The notes beneath the pieces were generated by a model. It ran no database searches, was not told the DNA's origin, and saw only the letters and a program-made list of their open reading frames with translations. A program made the translations under genes and the position numbers. A DNA stretch of 64,000 bases from Agromyces cavernae (GTDB lineage: Bacteria; Actinomycetota; Actinomycetes; Actinomycetales; Microbacteriaceae), in the NCBI RefSeq assembly GCF_021044935.1, contig NZ_JAJNMP010000003.1, positions 248,001-312,000 on the forward strand, read 5' to 3'. The first letter of the stretch is position 1. The number at the start of each line of letters is the position of its first letter. Shown piece after piece: positions 16,368 through 24,673 of this stretch.

Positions 16368-17552
16368 ATGGAATCCGAACAGCTCACGTCCCGATTCGAT
16401 GCAGAAGTCGCCTTCGATGCAGACGTCGCCGTGATCGGCCTCGGTGCCGTCGGCTCGAGCGCCGCCTGGCGACTGGCGACCCGCGGGCTCGACGTGCTCG
16501 GCTTCGAGCAGTTCGAGCCCGGGCACGCACTCGGCGGCTCGACCGGCGCCACCCGGCTGTTCCGCGTGGCGTGCCTCGAGCACCCCGGGCTCACGCCCAT
16601 CGCCCGTCGTGCGCGTGATCTCTGGCGTGAACTCGAGGCATCGAGCGGTCAGGCGCTCTTCTACGAGACGGGCGGCATCATGATCGGTCCGCCCGAGTCG
16701 CGCATCATCGAGGGCACGTTGCGCGCCGCCGACGCTCACGGCCTGCCGGTCGAGCGACTCGACGCCGACGAGGTCGCCCGGCGCTTCCCGGCGCACGCGC
16801 TGCACAACCCGGGCGACGTGGGCGTGTGGGACCCCGAGGCGGGCATCGTACGCCCCGAGGCCGCGATCGTCGCAGCGGTCGATGCCGCGCGCGCCGTCGG
16901 CGCCCGCATCCGCACCGGCACACGCGTGACGGCCATCGAACCCGACGACTCCGGCGTCACCGTGCGCACGGTCGACGCCGAGTATCGCGTGCGGCAGGTC
17001 GCCGTGACATCCGGCCCGTGGATCAGCCGCCTGGTGCCCGACCTGCCGCTCACGCCGCACCGCGTGGTGATGACCTGGTTCCGCGCACGCGCGGGCCACG
17101 ACGCGAACCTCGACGTCCTGCCCGTGTTCATTCGCAGCGTGCCCGGGCGTGACACCTGGATCTGGGGCCATGGCGCGTTGCCCGGCGCCGACGGATTCGA
17201 CGCGAAGGTCGGGCCCGAGTTCGACGGCCCGTTCACGCCCGACGACCCCGACGCGATCGATCGCGAGATCCATCCGGGCGAGACCGACGAGATCAGCGAA
17301 CTCGTCGCGGCGACGTTCCCCAGCCTCGACGCCGACCCATCGGGCGTGACGACCTGCATCATGACGCACACGCGCGACGGCCAGTTCGTCGTCGGACCGA
17401 CCGCGCACCCGCGCGTCGTCGTCGGCGGCGGGTGCTCCGGCCACTCGTTCAAGCACGCCTCGGCACTCGGCGAGCTCGTTGCGCAGTCGGTCGCGGGCGA
17501 GCAACCGTTCACGGATGCCTCGTTCCTCGACCCGCGGCGGTTCGCGCAGTAG
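16368..17552 (+). CDS. Sarcosine oxidase-like FAD-dependent oxidoreductase
   Basis: A 394-residue enzyme of the monomeric sarcosine oxidase/N-methyltryptophan oxidase family, which oxidises secondary amines to imines with release of hydrogen peroxide. It has FAD-binding GLGAVGSSAAWRLATRG near residue 24, GSTGATRLFR after the first helix, and a C-terminal GGGCSGHSFKHA. Cys330 in TTCIMTHTRDGQFVVG sits where this family forms its covalent cysteinyl-FAD bond. The start at 16368 is close behind GAGGG; other in-frame starts run into the operator region. Confidence 0.88.
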   Translation: MESEQLTSRFDAEVAFDADVAVIGLGAVGSSAAWRLATRGLDVLGFEQFEPGHALGGSTGATRLFRVACLEHPGLTPIARRARDLWRELEASSGQALFYETGGIMIGPPESRIIEGTLRAADAHGLPVERLDADEVARRFPAHALHNPGDVGVWDPEAGIVRPEAAIVAAVDAARAVGARIRTGTRVTAIEPDDSGVTVRTVDAEYRVRQVAVTSGPWISRLVPDLPLTPHRVVMTWFRARAGHDANLDVLPVFIRSVPGRDTWIWGHGALPGADGFDAKVGPEFDGPFTPDDPDAIDREIHPGETDEISELVAATFPSLDADPSGVTTCIMTHTRDGQFVVGPTAHPRVVVGGGCSGHSFKHASALGELVAQSVAGEQPFTDASFLDPRRFAQ

Positions 17553-17651
17553 TCTGGCGGCGGCACGCACCGAGGGGGATGCCGTGCCGCGCGGAACTCG
17601 GGCCTCTGGCACCGCCGCGTTCCGCGCCTCTCTCGTGTGAGGAGCGCTTCG

Positions 17652-18878
17652 ATGCCTCTCGAAACAACGACGCCACGGCGCCGCGTGCACATCATCGGCG
17701 GAGGTCCTGTGGGCCTCATGCTGACCGCGTTGCTCCAGACGATGGGCGACTACTCCATCCACCTCTATGAGAAACGCACCGACTACACGCGCACGCGGAT
17801 GGTCAAGCTCGACACGTACCTGGTCGCCGACTCGGTCGAGAGCTACTGCATCGACTACATCGACGAGGAGAACGTCCAAGCCGTCTTCGATCGCACCGAC
17901 CTCGAGGAGGGCGTCGCGTCGAGGCAGACGATCGCGCCCGACCTGAGGGCGCTGCTGCTCGAATGGACGCTCGGATTCTGCCCGCTCAACACCATCGAAC
18001 GGGCGCTGAGCGACCTGATCGACCGGCGCGGAACGCACTCGGTCGAGCGGATCACCGGGGTGGTCAGCGCAGAAGACGCCCTCACGATGGCGGGACCGGA
18101 CGACATCCTGATCGATTGCACGGGAAGCAGGTCGCTGCTCCGGGACCACATCTCGCCCGCTTTCGGCGGCGAGGGCGGCCAAGCCAATGTCTTCAAGGTT
18201 CGACTCGAATATGCACTCGTGATCACGTTCCTCTACAGCCAGACGTACGCGTGCAACGAGTCCTGCAAGTACTACAAGAACGCCGAGAACCACACCTACA
18301 AGTTCATCCCCGCCGTGCACCGGACCTTCTACGACCAAGGCGTCAGCCACGTGACCGGCATCGTGAACATCACCGAAGACGAGTTCAACTCGATGCCGAC
18401 TCGCGTCGACAGCGGCTGGATGCGTGAGAACTTCCACGGCGTCACCGCGTCGATGGACCGGTTCATCGACCAGATCAAGGGCGAGACGGGCGGGGAGATC
18501 ATCGGCGAGCTCGAGATCGTCCGTATCCCCCTCGACCTCTACCACGCCCGCAACGTCTCCAGCCGCAAGTGGCACGCCCTCGGATCGGCCGCCGACCACC
18601 CGTTCGTGAACTCGCAGGCATTCCTCGCCGGTGACTCCGCGATCGGCTCGCCCTACTTCCAGTCCATCTCGCTGGGGTTCGAGTGCGCGATGTTCCTCGC
18701 GGGGCTCATCGGACAGCAGGACCTGGAGCTGCGGGAGAAGTTCGACCGGTACGAGAACTTCATGTACAAGCAGTGGCTGCGCGTCTACATGCGCAGCAAG
18801 ATGATCAAGCACAACAAGGACCTGTTCGAGACCCTGGACGACACGCTCGCGTTGCTGCAGAAACTGCACATCTACTGA
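17652..18878 (+). CDS. FAD-dependent monooxygenase-like protein, unusual
   Basis: A 408-residue flavoprotein. It has FAD motif IIGGGPVGLMLTALLQ at residues 13-28 and a group-A type GD motif, FLAGDSAIGSPYFQSISLGFECAMFLAGLI, near residue 325. I do not see a classical DG fingerprint. The middle holds cysteine-bearing YACNESCKYYKNAENHTYKF, and the C-terminus is lysine-rich and AT-richer than neighbours. GAGGAG precedes the ATG at 17652; the GTG at 17637 is less well placed. A 19-codon ORF and a YCII gene follow closely. The substrate is unknown; I do not recognise a characterised homologue. Confidence 0.75.
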   Translation: MPLETTTPRRRVHIIGGGPVGLMLTALLQTMGDYSIHLYEKRTDYTRTRMVKLDTYLVADSVESYCIDYIDEENVQAVFDRTDLEEGVASRQTIAPDLRALLLEWTLGFCPLNTIERALSDLIDRRGTHSVERITGVVSAEDALTMAGPDDILIDCTGSRSLLRDHISPAFGGEGGQANVFKVRLEYALVITFLYSQTYACNESCKYYKNAENHTYKFIPAVHRTFYDQGVSHVTGIVNITEDEFNSMPTRVDSGWMRENFHGVTASMDRFIDQIKGETGGEIIGELEIVRIPLDLYHARNVSSRKWHALGSAADHPFVNSQAFLAGDSAIGSPYFQSISLGFECAMFLAGLIGQQDLELREKFDRYENFMYKQWLRVYMRSKMIKHNKDLFETLDDTLALLQKLHIY

Positions 18879-18897
18879 CCAACGAGGAGGTTCCCTG

Positions 18898-18957
18898 ATG
18901 GCCGAGCTCTCACCCATCCAGCCGTGCCTGCGGTTCGCCGAGCTCGAGAACGCCTGA
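18898..18957 (+). CDS. 19-residue ORF with a strong ribosome binding site
   Basis: ATG at 18898 follows GAGGAGG with good spacing, the strongest Shine-Dalgarno sequence nearby. The ORF encodes MAELSPIQPCLRFAELENA and stops five bases before the YCII start. The PCLRF segment resembles the first strand of PhnB/VOC proteins, so it may be the remnant of a deleted gene. A leader peptide that couples translation of the YCII gene, or a real small peptide, are alternatives. Confidence 0.35.
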   Translation: MAELSPIQPCLRFAELENA

Positions 18958-18962
18958 CGGTC

Positions 18963-19346
18963 ATGCCGCGCAACCCCGACATCCCCGACGCGTTCGACGT
19001 CTACACGGTCGTCGTGCTGCGGCGGCCGAGCGATGCCCCGCAGATGTCCGACGATCAGCTCGATGCGCTCCAGGCACGCCACCTCGCCTACCGCGCCGAA
19101 CTCGGGCGCAAAGGACTGATCGTCGTGAACGGGCCGTTCGACGAGCAGAGCGACCCGACGTATCGCGGCATGTCGATCTTCGCCTGCGACCCGGCCGAGG
19201 CCGCACGCCTGTCGGACGCTGACCCCTCGGTCGTGGCTGGGCGGCTCGCCTTCGACGTGATGGAGTGGTGGGTCCGCGCCGACTCGCTCGGCTTCCCGCT
19301 CTCCGACCGCACGGTCGGCGACCGCCGTTCGATGCCCGACGAGTGA
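18963..19346 (+). CDS. YCII-related protein
   Basis: A 127-residue YCII/dimeric alpha-beta barrel protein. FDVYTVVVLRRPSDAPQMSD, then HLAYRAELGRKGLIVVNGPFDEQ and GMSIFACDPAEAARLSDADP match the fold, in which a His-Asp pair lines a small active site. A few YCII proteins are dehalogenases or lactone-processing enzymes; most are uncharacterised. It has no ribosome binding site of its own, so translation may be coupled to the 19-codon ORF just upstream. Confidence 0.82.
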   Translation: MPRNPDIPDAFDVYTVVVLRRPSDAPQMSDDQLDALQARHLAYRAELGRKGLIVVNGPFDEQSDPTYRGMSIFACDPAEAARLSDADPSVVAGRLAFDVMEWWVRADSLGFPLSDRTVGDRRSMPDE

Positions 19347-19348
19347 AT

Positions 19349-19390
19349 TCGGCGGCAGGATCCCGGCATCGCCGGAGACCCTGCCGCCGA
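19349..19390. terminator. Bidirectional terminator between YCII and carboxypeptidase genes
   Basis: TCGGCGGCAGG (19349-19359) pairs perfectly with CCTGCCGCCGA (19380-19390). The 20-base loop contains a second stem, CCGGC/GCCGG. It lies between two convergent genes. Confidence 0.75.
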
Positions 19391-19412
19391 CCTGTTCAGC
19401 AGCGAGTGCGCG

Positions 19413-20561
19413 TCAGAACGAAGCGGGGATCACGCCGTCGTCGGTCTGGTAGCCCGTGACGGGGACGTGGGGGATCTCGTCCCAGCGATCCGCGTCCTCC
19501 TGCTGCACCTCTCCGGTGGCCATGCCCAGCAGCAGCTCCTGCATCGCGAGCACGTTCTGTCGGATCGACTTGCCGCGAGCCTTCTGGCCGAGGCTGCCGT
19601 CGCTCGAGTTTCCGCTCGTCTCGAAGAAGATGGCGGGGTTGCTGTGGCCCTCGGGGTTGAGGCCCTTGTAGTCGAAGCCGAGCATCATCGCCGAGACGAC
19701 ACCGCCCTTGATGTCGATCTCGAGGCTTCCGCCCACCTGGTAGCGATCCATGTTGATGTTGCCGTACTTCGCGAGCTCGTCGAAGACGTGCACGTGCATC
19801 TGTCGCGTGAGCACGTCATAGGCGCCGCCCTCGATCGACGGCAGGGTCGGCCCGCCGGGCGCGAGCGAGATGCCGAGCGAGAGCGTCACCTCGTCGCCGG
19901 TGCCGGCCTGCCGCTTGAGACCCTGGTGGTGGATGTCGATGGCGAACACCGGGTCGACCATCGTCCAGTACTCGTAGAACGCCTCGGACTCCGATGCGAC
20001 GAACTTGCCCGCGCCCCAGTCGCGGTTCAGGTCGATCCGGGTGCCCGAGCCGTCCTGCAGGATCGTCTGGCGGATGTTGCCCTCGGACCCATCGGGGTTG
20101 TACATCGGCACGACGTGGAACGTGTACGTCTCGCGCAGCAGCTGCCAGTCGTGCGAGCCGTTCGTGCCGAGTTCCTTCAGCACGGCCAGCAACGACTCGG
20201 TGCCGTACGGCTCATTGCCGTGGATGCGACCCTGGAGCCACACCGCCTCGGGCCCGTCGCCGACGGTGGCGACGTAGAGGTCGCGACCCTGCTCGGACGT
20301 GTTGACCTCGGTGCCGACCTCGGCGAGCGTCGTGACGTCGAGGCCGTAGTTCGAGGTGCGCTCGAGTCGATCGAGCTCGGCGACCAGGTCGTCGTAGGTG
20401 ACGATGCTGGCGATGTTGGTGTTGCCGTTGGGAGAGGGGAAGTTCGCGTCGGCGAGCGCGGGTGCACTCGCGGTGAGCGGGACGGCCACCGCGAATGCGG
20501 CTGCCGCGGCGAGGACGGTGGTGCGACGACGGTGATGCAGTGGGTTACGGCCAAAGCTCAT
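19413..20561 (-). CDS. Secreted M14-family zinc carboxypeptidase
   Basis: A 382-residue exported metallopeptidase. The signal peptide is basic (RRR) followed by VLAAAAAFAVAVPLTASAPALA. Zinc ligands are HGNE near residue 114 (HxxE) and the His in DIHHQG. The substrate-binding arginine region is GTRIDLNRDWG and the likely general base Glu is in AIFFETSG. Its domain order fits bacterial gamma-D-glutamyl or general carboxypeptidases. GAGGAG precedes the ATG. It may trim peptides or cell-wall stems; a second, larger M14 enzyme is at 61713. Confidence 0.9.
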   Translation of the reverse strand: MSFGRNPLHHRRRTTVLAAAAAFAVAVPLTASAPALADANFPSPNGNTNIASIVTYDDLVAELDRLERTSNYGLDVTTLAEVGTEVNTSEQGRDLYVATVGDGPEAVWLQGRIHGNEPYGTESLLAVLKELGTNGSHDWQLLRETYTFHVVPMYNPDGSEGNIRQTILQDGSGTRIDLNRDWGAGKFVASESEAFYEYWTMVDPVFAIDIHHQGLKRQAGTGDEVTLSLGISLAPGGPTLPSIEGGAYDVLTRQMHVHVFDELAKYGNINMDRYQVGGSLEIDIKGGVVSAMMLGFDYKGLNPEGHSNPAIFFETSGNSSDGSLGQKARGKSIRQNVLAMQELLLGMATGEVQQEDADRWDEIPHVPVTGYQTDDGVIPASF

Positions 20562-20776
20562 CAGATACTCCTCATCGAGTGGGACATGCCGCCGGAGACG
20601 ACACGAGTCCCCGGGATCCGCGTGGAAGACGCTTTCCCCGAGGGCTTGCTCGGAGCCTATGGATCCGGCTTCGCACTCGTCAAGGGCCGCTCGTCCGCAC
20701 CTCGGGCGCGAGCCGCGCCGATCGTCCAGCCGTCACGGCCTTCGGCTCGCCATGGGCTCGCTGCCAGACTGAGGTC

Positions 20777-21277
20777 ATGCAGAACGCTCCCATCGACCAG
20801 GCCGCTGCGATCGAGTTGTGGGAGGAGTACCGCGCCGCGCGACCGGATCGCGCCACCGACCCCGAGCCGCCGCCGGCAGAGGTCTTCGGCGACCATCCCG
20901 AGCTCACCGATGAGCTGCTGGGCCTCGTGCTCGACGGCACCAAGCGAGCCACCGCCGCACTCGTGGTCGAATTCGCTCTCGATGGCCAGCCCCTTCCACG
21001 CATCGGCGGTCATTGGATCGCCTGCGACTCGACCGGTCGTCCGAGGGTCATCCTCCGCGACACCGAACTGCGCATCGGCGCGTTCGCCAGCGTCGACGCG
21101 GCGTTCGCATTCGACGAGGGCGAGGACGACCGCTCGCTCGAGTCGCGGCGCGAGAACCACAGCCGGTACTGGCGGCGGGTGGGAGCCCAGCTCGGGTTCG
21201 AGTGGACGGAGCAGCACGAGATCGTCTTCGAGCGTTTCGAGGTCGCCTGGCCGGAACCCGCCGGCGAGGGTGCCTAG
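20777..21277 (+). CDS. ASCH-domain protein
   Basis: A 166-residue protein with the ASCH fold: ELLGLVLDGTKRATAALVVEF at residues 50-70, with the conserved GxKxxT, and a later RVILRDTELRIGAFASVD. ASCH domains are RNA-binding, and some are ribonucleases or amidohydrolases acting on modified nucleosides. The start at 20777 matches the family N-terminus (AIELWEEYRAA); no Shine-Dalgarno is obvious, and CAGACT six bases upstream could be a weak -10. The preceding 215 bases up to the carboxypeptidase contain no gene. Confidence 0.85.
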   Translation: MQNAPIDQAAAIELWEEYRAARPDRATDPEPPPAEVFGDHPELTDELLGLVLDGTKRATAALVVEFALDGQPLPRIGGHWIACDSTGRPRVILRDTELRIGAFASVDAAFAFDEGEDDRSLESRRENHSRYWRRVGAQLGFEWTEQHEIVFERFEVAWPEPAGEGA

Positions 21278-21282
21278 GCGGA

Positions 21283-21298
21283 GTCACGCCCCGGTGAC
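21283..21298 (+). terminator. Small hairpin after the ASCH gene
   Basis: GTCAC-GCCCCG-GTGAC gives a 5-bp stem with a 6-base loop just after the stop codon, without a T-run. Confidence 0.3.
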
Positions 21299-21335
21299 CC
21301 TCGTTCGGGGGCATTCCGCGAGCATTCCTCCGGAC

Positions 21336-21341
21336 TAGCAT
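21336..21341 (+). promoter_or_regulatory. Candidate -10 element TAGCAT
   Basis: TAGCAT lies 47 bases before the ATG at 21388, in a short gene-free stretch, with GGGGAGGGG as ribosome binding site downstream. No clear -35 box is seen. Confidence 0.35.
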
Positions 21342-21387
21342 CTGGTCAGGCCTGCGCTGCTGCAGCCGACTCCTGCGGGGAGGGGTC

Positions 21388-24300
21388 ATGATCAGCATTC
21401 TCGCCATGATGCGCGCGGGTCTGATGCGCGCCCAGAAGCTCACTCGAACGGCGCCCGAGATCCTCGAGATCCGGGTGCACGGCGTACAGAACACGCCGCC
21501 GGCCGAGATGCTCGAGATCGAGCCCGAGAACGTGCGGCGAGGTATCGGCGACGAACTGGGATCCTTCTGGTATCGGGCCGACAACAAACCCGAGGGCCGG
21601 ATCCACTCGATCGAGGCCTTCTCGTGGGGCGCCCAGGCGCGTACCGGGGGAGGCAGCGCGCTCGCGGCGACGGGCCGTGCGATCGTGCATGTGGGATGGT
21701 TCCTCCTGCTCCCCTACGCTCTGGCGAATCTCGCCTACTGGACCCGGCGCATCGGCGAGCAGAAGACCGCGGGCTCCAAGAGCTGGGACGGCGCGCCCGG
21801 CGCTGCGACCGTGCGCATCTTCGGCCTCCTGCTCACGCTCATCGCGGTCGCGGCGTTCTCCTCGGTGGCGATCGACCTCGTCGCGATTCAGTGTTTCAGA
21901 GACGGCACCAAGGTGTGCGCGGCGCTCCCCGAGGTGTTCGACGGTCTTCGAGTACTCGACCGCGACAGTCGGGCCGCACTGCTCGGCATCGTGCCGATCG
22001 CCACGGTACTGGTGCTCTACGCCATCGGGCGCAGCGGACGCGTGCATTTCGAGGAACGCCTCAAGACCTTCGGCGAGGGGCTGGGCAGCGAGGGGCAGGG
22101 CAGCGAGGGGCAGGGCGACACCGAGGTCGAGGAAGGTCGGCCGTTGCTGGCGACGCGCGGCTTCTGGGCCGTCTCACGCGTCGGCCAGACGACGGAATGG
22201 CTGCATGTCGCGGCATCCGTGACGTTGGTGCTCATACTGCTGGCGCTCGATTCGGCGTACGCCGACGACGTCAACGGATGTTTCCGCGAGGCGACATCGA
22301 CGATCACCTGGGACTGCATCGTCGAGGGCTGGAATCACCAGCTGGCCGCGTGGTTCGCCATCGGCGGGCTCATCCTCATGATCGCGATCGTGCTCCTGAT
22401 CGTGCTCGCCTCGCACACGCCCATCGAGACGAACCGGCTCGGGAAGTGGTTCGTCGGGAAGTCCCACGCGAGGTCTCGCAAGCGCGGAGAGGTCGAGACC
22501 TCGTCCGGCGAGCTCCGTACCGTGTGGAAGCGCGGCGCCGCGATGGTCTGCCTCGTGCTGGCGATCGCGGGATACGTCGCGTGGGCCATTCTCGCGTTCA
22601 CTCCGACGACGTCGAGCGAGAAGGATGGGCCTGGATTCATGGGCCTCATCGTCACGCCGATCGTGCTCGTCGTGCTCGCGATCTTCCTCGCGCTTGCCGG
22701 CATCGGATGGCGGGCCCTCCGCAACCAGATGGCGTGGCGCTGGGTGAGCGGCATCCTGCTCTCGCTCGGCGCGGCGGCACTGCTGTTCAGCCACGTCGAA
22801 CTCCCCCTCGTCGTCGATCTCCTCCGCGACCTCGGTGTCCCCGAGGAGAATGTCCAGTGGCTGTTCGTCGCGGCAGCGGTGGCCTTCATCGGGCTCCATC
22901 TGCTGGTCGCCTGGGCGACGTCTGGCAACAACAGCAACGAGGCGTGGCGCGGCCAGGGACCGGCCGTGGCGATGATCCTCGCGCTGTTCACATCGATGGC
23001 GCTCTCGAGCCTGCTCGTGCTCGGTGCCGCGTCGTGGCTGGGCCGACCTGTCGACGCTGCTCCCGAGAGCGAGATCTTCCGCACGCCCGGCGCACCCCTG
23101 CCCGACGAGATCTGGAACACGCCCGACGCCTACGAGCGATTCGCGGTGGTGCTCACCGTCATCGCCGTGCTGATGATCGTGCTGATCATCGTCGCGGTCG
23201 CCGCGAACCTGACGAGGTTCATCGTGTTCTCGCTTCCGAACCTCATGCCGGACGACGATTACACCGACCCCGCCGGGGTCGGCGGCATCCTGACGCCCGA
23301 GGTGAAGTATCCGTCTCGCCTGGCGTACCCCCAGGGACAGCTGCGGCGCCGCGCAGTCGTGCGACGGAGTTCGCACATGCTGCACCGGGGCGAGCCGCTG
23401 TTCGGCTGGCTGGCCGTGGTCGCAGGCGTCGGATTCCTGAGCCTCGCCTCCACGACGGTCTTCACCGAGGCGAAGTTGTTCGTCTCGGGGATCGGTCGCG
23501 CGATGAAGGTCGATACCCTGACCACCGACATCCGCCTGGCCTCGACCGCCGTGCTCGTCGCCGTCGCCCTGGCCGCCGTGGCCGCCGTCGCCACACAGGC
23601 GACCACGAGCGGCGACCGCCCGCTGGGCGTGTTCTGGGACGTCGTCGCGTTCTTCCCCCGAGCAGGGCATCCGTTCGCGCCACCGTGCTTCGGCGAGCGC
23701 GTGGTGCCCGAGCTCTCCGCCCGCACGACGGCGTGGATGAACGGCGGCGGCCCCACGAAGCCCCGAGCAGTCATCTTCACCGCGCACTCGATGGGCTCCA
23801 CGATCTGTGCGGCGACCCTGTTCGCCCTGCGTGGCGAGAAGATCGCGACGGGGCCGCTGAAGGACGGGGAGATCACGAGTCACATCGCGCTGCTCTCCTA
23901 TGGCACGCAACTGCGCGCGTACTTCAGTCGATTCTTCCCCTCGGTGTTCGGGCCAGGGGTGCTGGGCGTTCCCGGCGTCCGCGCCCCATCGCTCTGGTAC
24001 GGCGATCCGTGGCGCCGCCAGGTGCGCGATGAGTTCCGTCCCGAAGACGACTCCCGCAGGAAGTGGGAAGAGCACTGGAAGCAGAAGGAAGAGACGAGAC
24101 GGCAGAAGGAGCAGGAGCGAAGGAAGCGGCGGGAGGAGAGGAGCACGAAAGGTCCGTTGGACCGGGAAGATGATCAGCAGGGGGCCGCCGGCGACGCCCT
24201 GACCCTCACCGCCATCCTCGGTGCCATGAGCACCGAGGGCGCCGCCGGCGCCGCGAGCGCCAGGCCCGCCACGGACTCCAAGCCCGCCGCGGTACCCCGG

Positions 24301-24510
24301 TGGCGCAGCCTCTGGCGTCGCACCGACTACCTCGGCTTCCCGGTCTACGGGTACCGCGGCGACGGCAACCCGATCGACGAAGGGGCGACCGAGTCCGCGC
24401 CGAAGACCTATCTGTGGCGCATCGCCACCCACAGCGACTACCTGGGCACCGAGCAGTTCCTCCGCGCTCGCGACGAGCTCGTCGACGAGCTGCGACGCAG
24501 TCGCGACTGA
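21388..24510 (+). CDS. Large membrane protein with alpha/beta-hydrolase motifs at both ends
   Basis: A 1040-residue protein. The N-terminus EILEIRVHGVQNTPPAEML looks like the first hydrolase strand and HG oxyanion loop. At least ten hydrophobic segments follow (residues about 90-720). After them comes a nucleophile elbow, IFTAHSMGSTI, with Ser801. The C-terminal part has a highly charged helix (KQKEETRRQKEQERRKRR) and a late THSDYLG that could supply the histidine. It looks like a lipase-type fold interrupted by a membrane domain. Related actinobacterial proteins starting RVHGVxxTPPE are uncharacterised as far as I know. GGGGAGGGG precedes the ATG. Confidence 0.72.
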   Translation: MISILAMMRAGLMRAQKLTRTAPEILEIRVHGVQNTPPAEMLEIEPENVRRGIGDELGSFWYRADNKPEGRIHSIEAFSWGAQARTGGGSALAATGRAIVHVGWFLLLPYALANLAYWTRRIGEQKTAGSKSWDGAPGAATVRIFGLLLTLIAVAAFSSVAIDLVAIQCFRDGTKVCAALPEVFDGLRVLDRDSRAALLGIVPIATVLVLYAIGRSGRVHFEERLKTFGEGLGSEGQGSEGQGDTEVEEGRPLLATRGFWAVSRVGQTTEWLHVAASVTLVLILLALDSAYADDVNGCFREATSTITWDCIVEGWNHQLAAWFAIGGLILMIAIVLLIVLASHTPIETNRLGKWFVGKSHARSRKRGEVETSSGELRTVWKRGAAMVCLVLAIAGYVAWAILAFTPTTSSEKDGPGFMGLIVTPIVLVVLAIFLALAGIGWRALRNQMAWRWVSGILLSLGAAALLFSHVELPLVVDLLRDLGVPEENVQWLFVAAAVAFIGLHLLVAWATSGNNSNEAWRGQGPAVAMILALFTSMALSSLLVLGAASWLGRPVDAAPESEIFRTPGAPLPDEIWNTPDAYERFAVVLTVIAVLMIVLIIVAVAANLTRFIVFSLPNLMPDDDYTDPAGVGGILTPEVKYPSRLAYPQGQLRRRAVVRRSSHMLHRGEPLFGWLAVVAGVGFLSLASTTVFTEAKLFVSGIGRAMKVDTLTTDIRLASTAVLVAVALAAVAAVATQATTSGDRPLGVFWDVVAFFPRAGHPFAPPCFGERVVPELSARTTAWMNGGGPTKPRAVIFTAHSMGSTICAATLFALRGEKIATGPLKDGEITSHIALLSYGTQLRAYFSRFFPSVFGPGVLGVPGVRAPSLWYGDPWRRQVRDEFRPEDDSRRKWEEHWKQKEETRRQKEQERRKRREERSTKGPLDREDDQQGAAGDALTLTAILGAMSTEGAAGAASARPATDSKPAAVPRWRSLWRRTDYLGFPVYGYRGDGNPIDEGATESAPKTYLWRIATHSDYLGTEQFLRARDELVDELRRSRD

Positions 24511-24581
24511 CGACCGCCCTCCGCTGGGACATCCGCTCGTTCGCCGTTCGTCGCACGAATCGCCCGTTCGTCGCGCCGATC

Positions 24582-24631
24582 GGCCGTCGATCGATCCCGC
24601 CGGTTCTCGACGGCCGGCTCATCTCTAGGGT
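24582..24631 (+). promoter_or_regulatory. Leader of cstA: inverted repeat and -10 box
   Basis: GGCCGTCGA (24582-24590) and TCGACGGCC (24607-24615) form a perfect 9-bp inverted repeat, followed by TAGGGT (24626-24631), a candidate -10 box 43 bases before the cstA start. The repeat may be an operator or the terminator of the preceding gene. Imperfect repeats of CGTTCGTCGC lie just upstream (about 24546-24575). Confidence 0.4.
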
Positions 24632-24673
24632 GATCGGGACCAACGCAACGCGGCGACCCCCAGGAGGAGCACA

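Noticed and set aside
18898..18957. RiPP precursor peptide
   Set aside because: Only 19 codons, no leader/core pattern and no recognised RiPP maturation enzyme or exporter nearby. The PCLRF similarity to VOC proteins offers a simpler explanation.
16260..19082. A minus-strand open frame of 940 codons
   Set aside because: It is the antisense of the sarcosine-oxidase-like and FAD monooxygenase genes and contains no recognisable domain.
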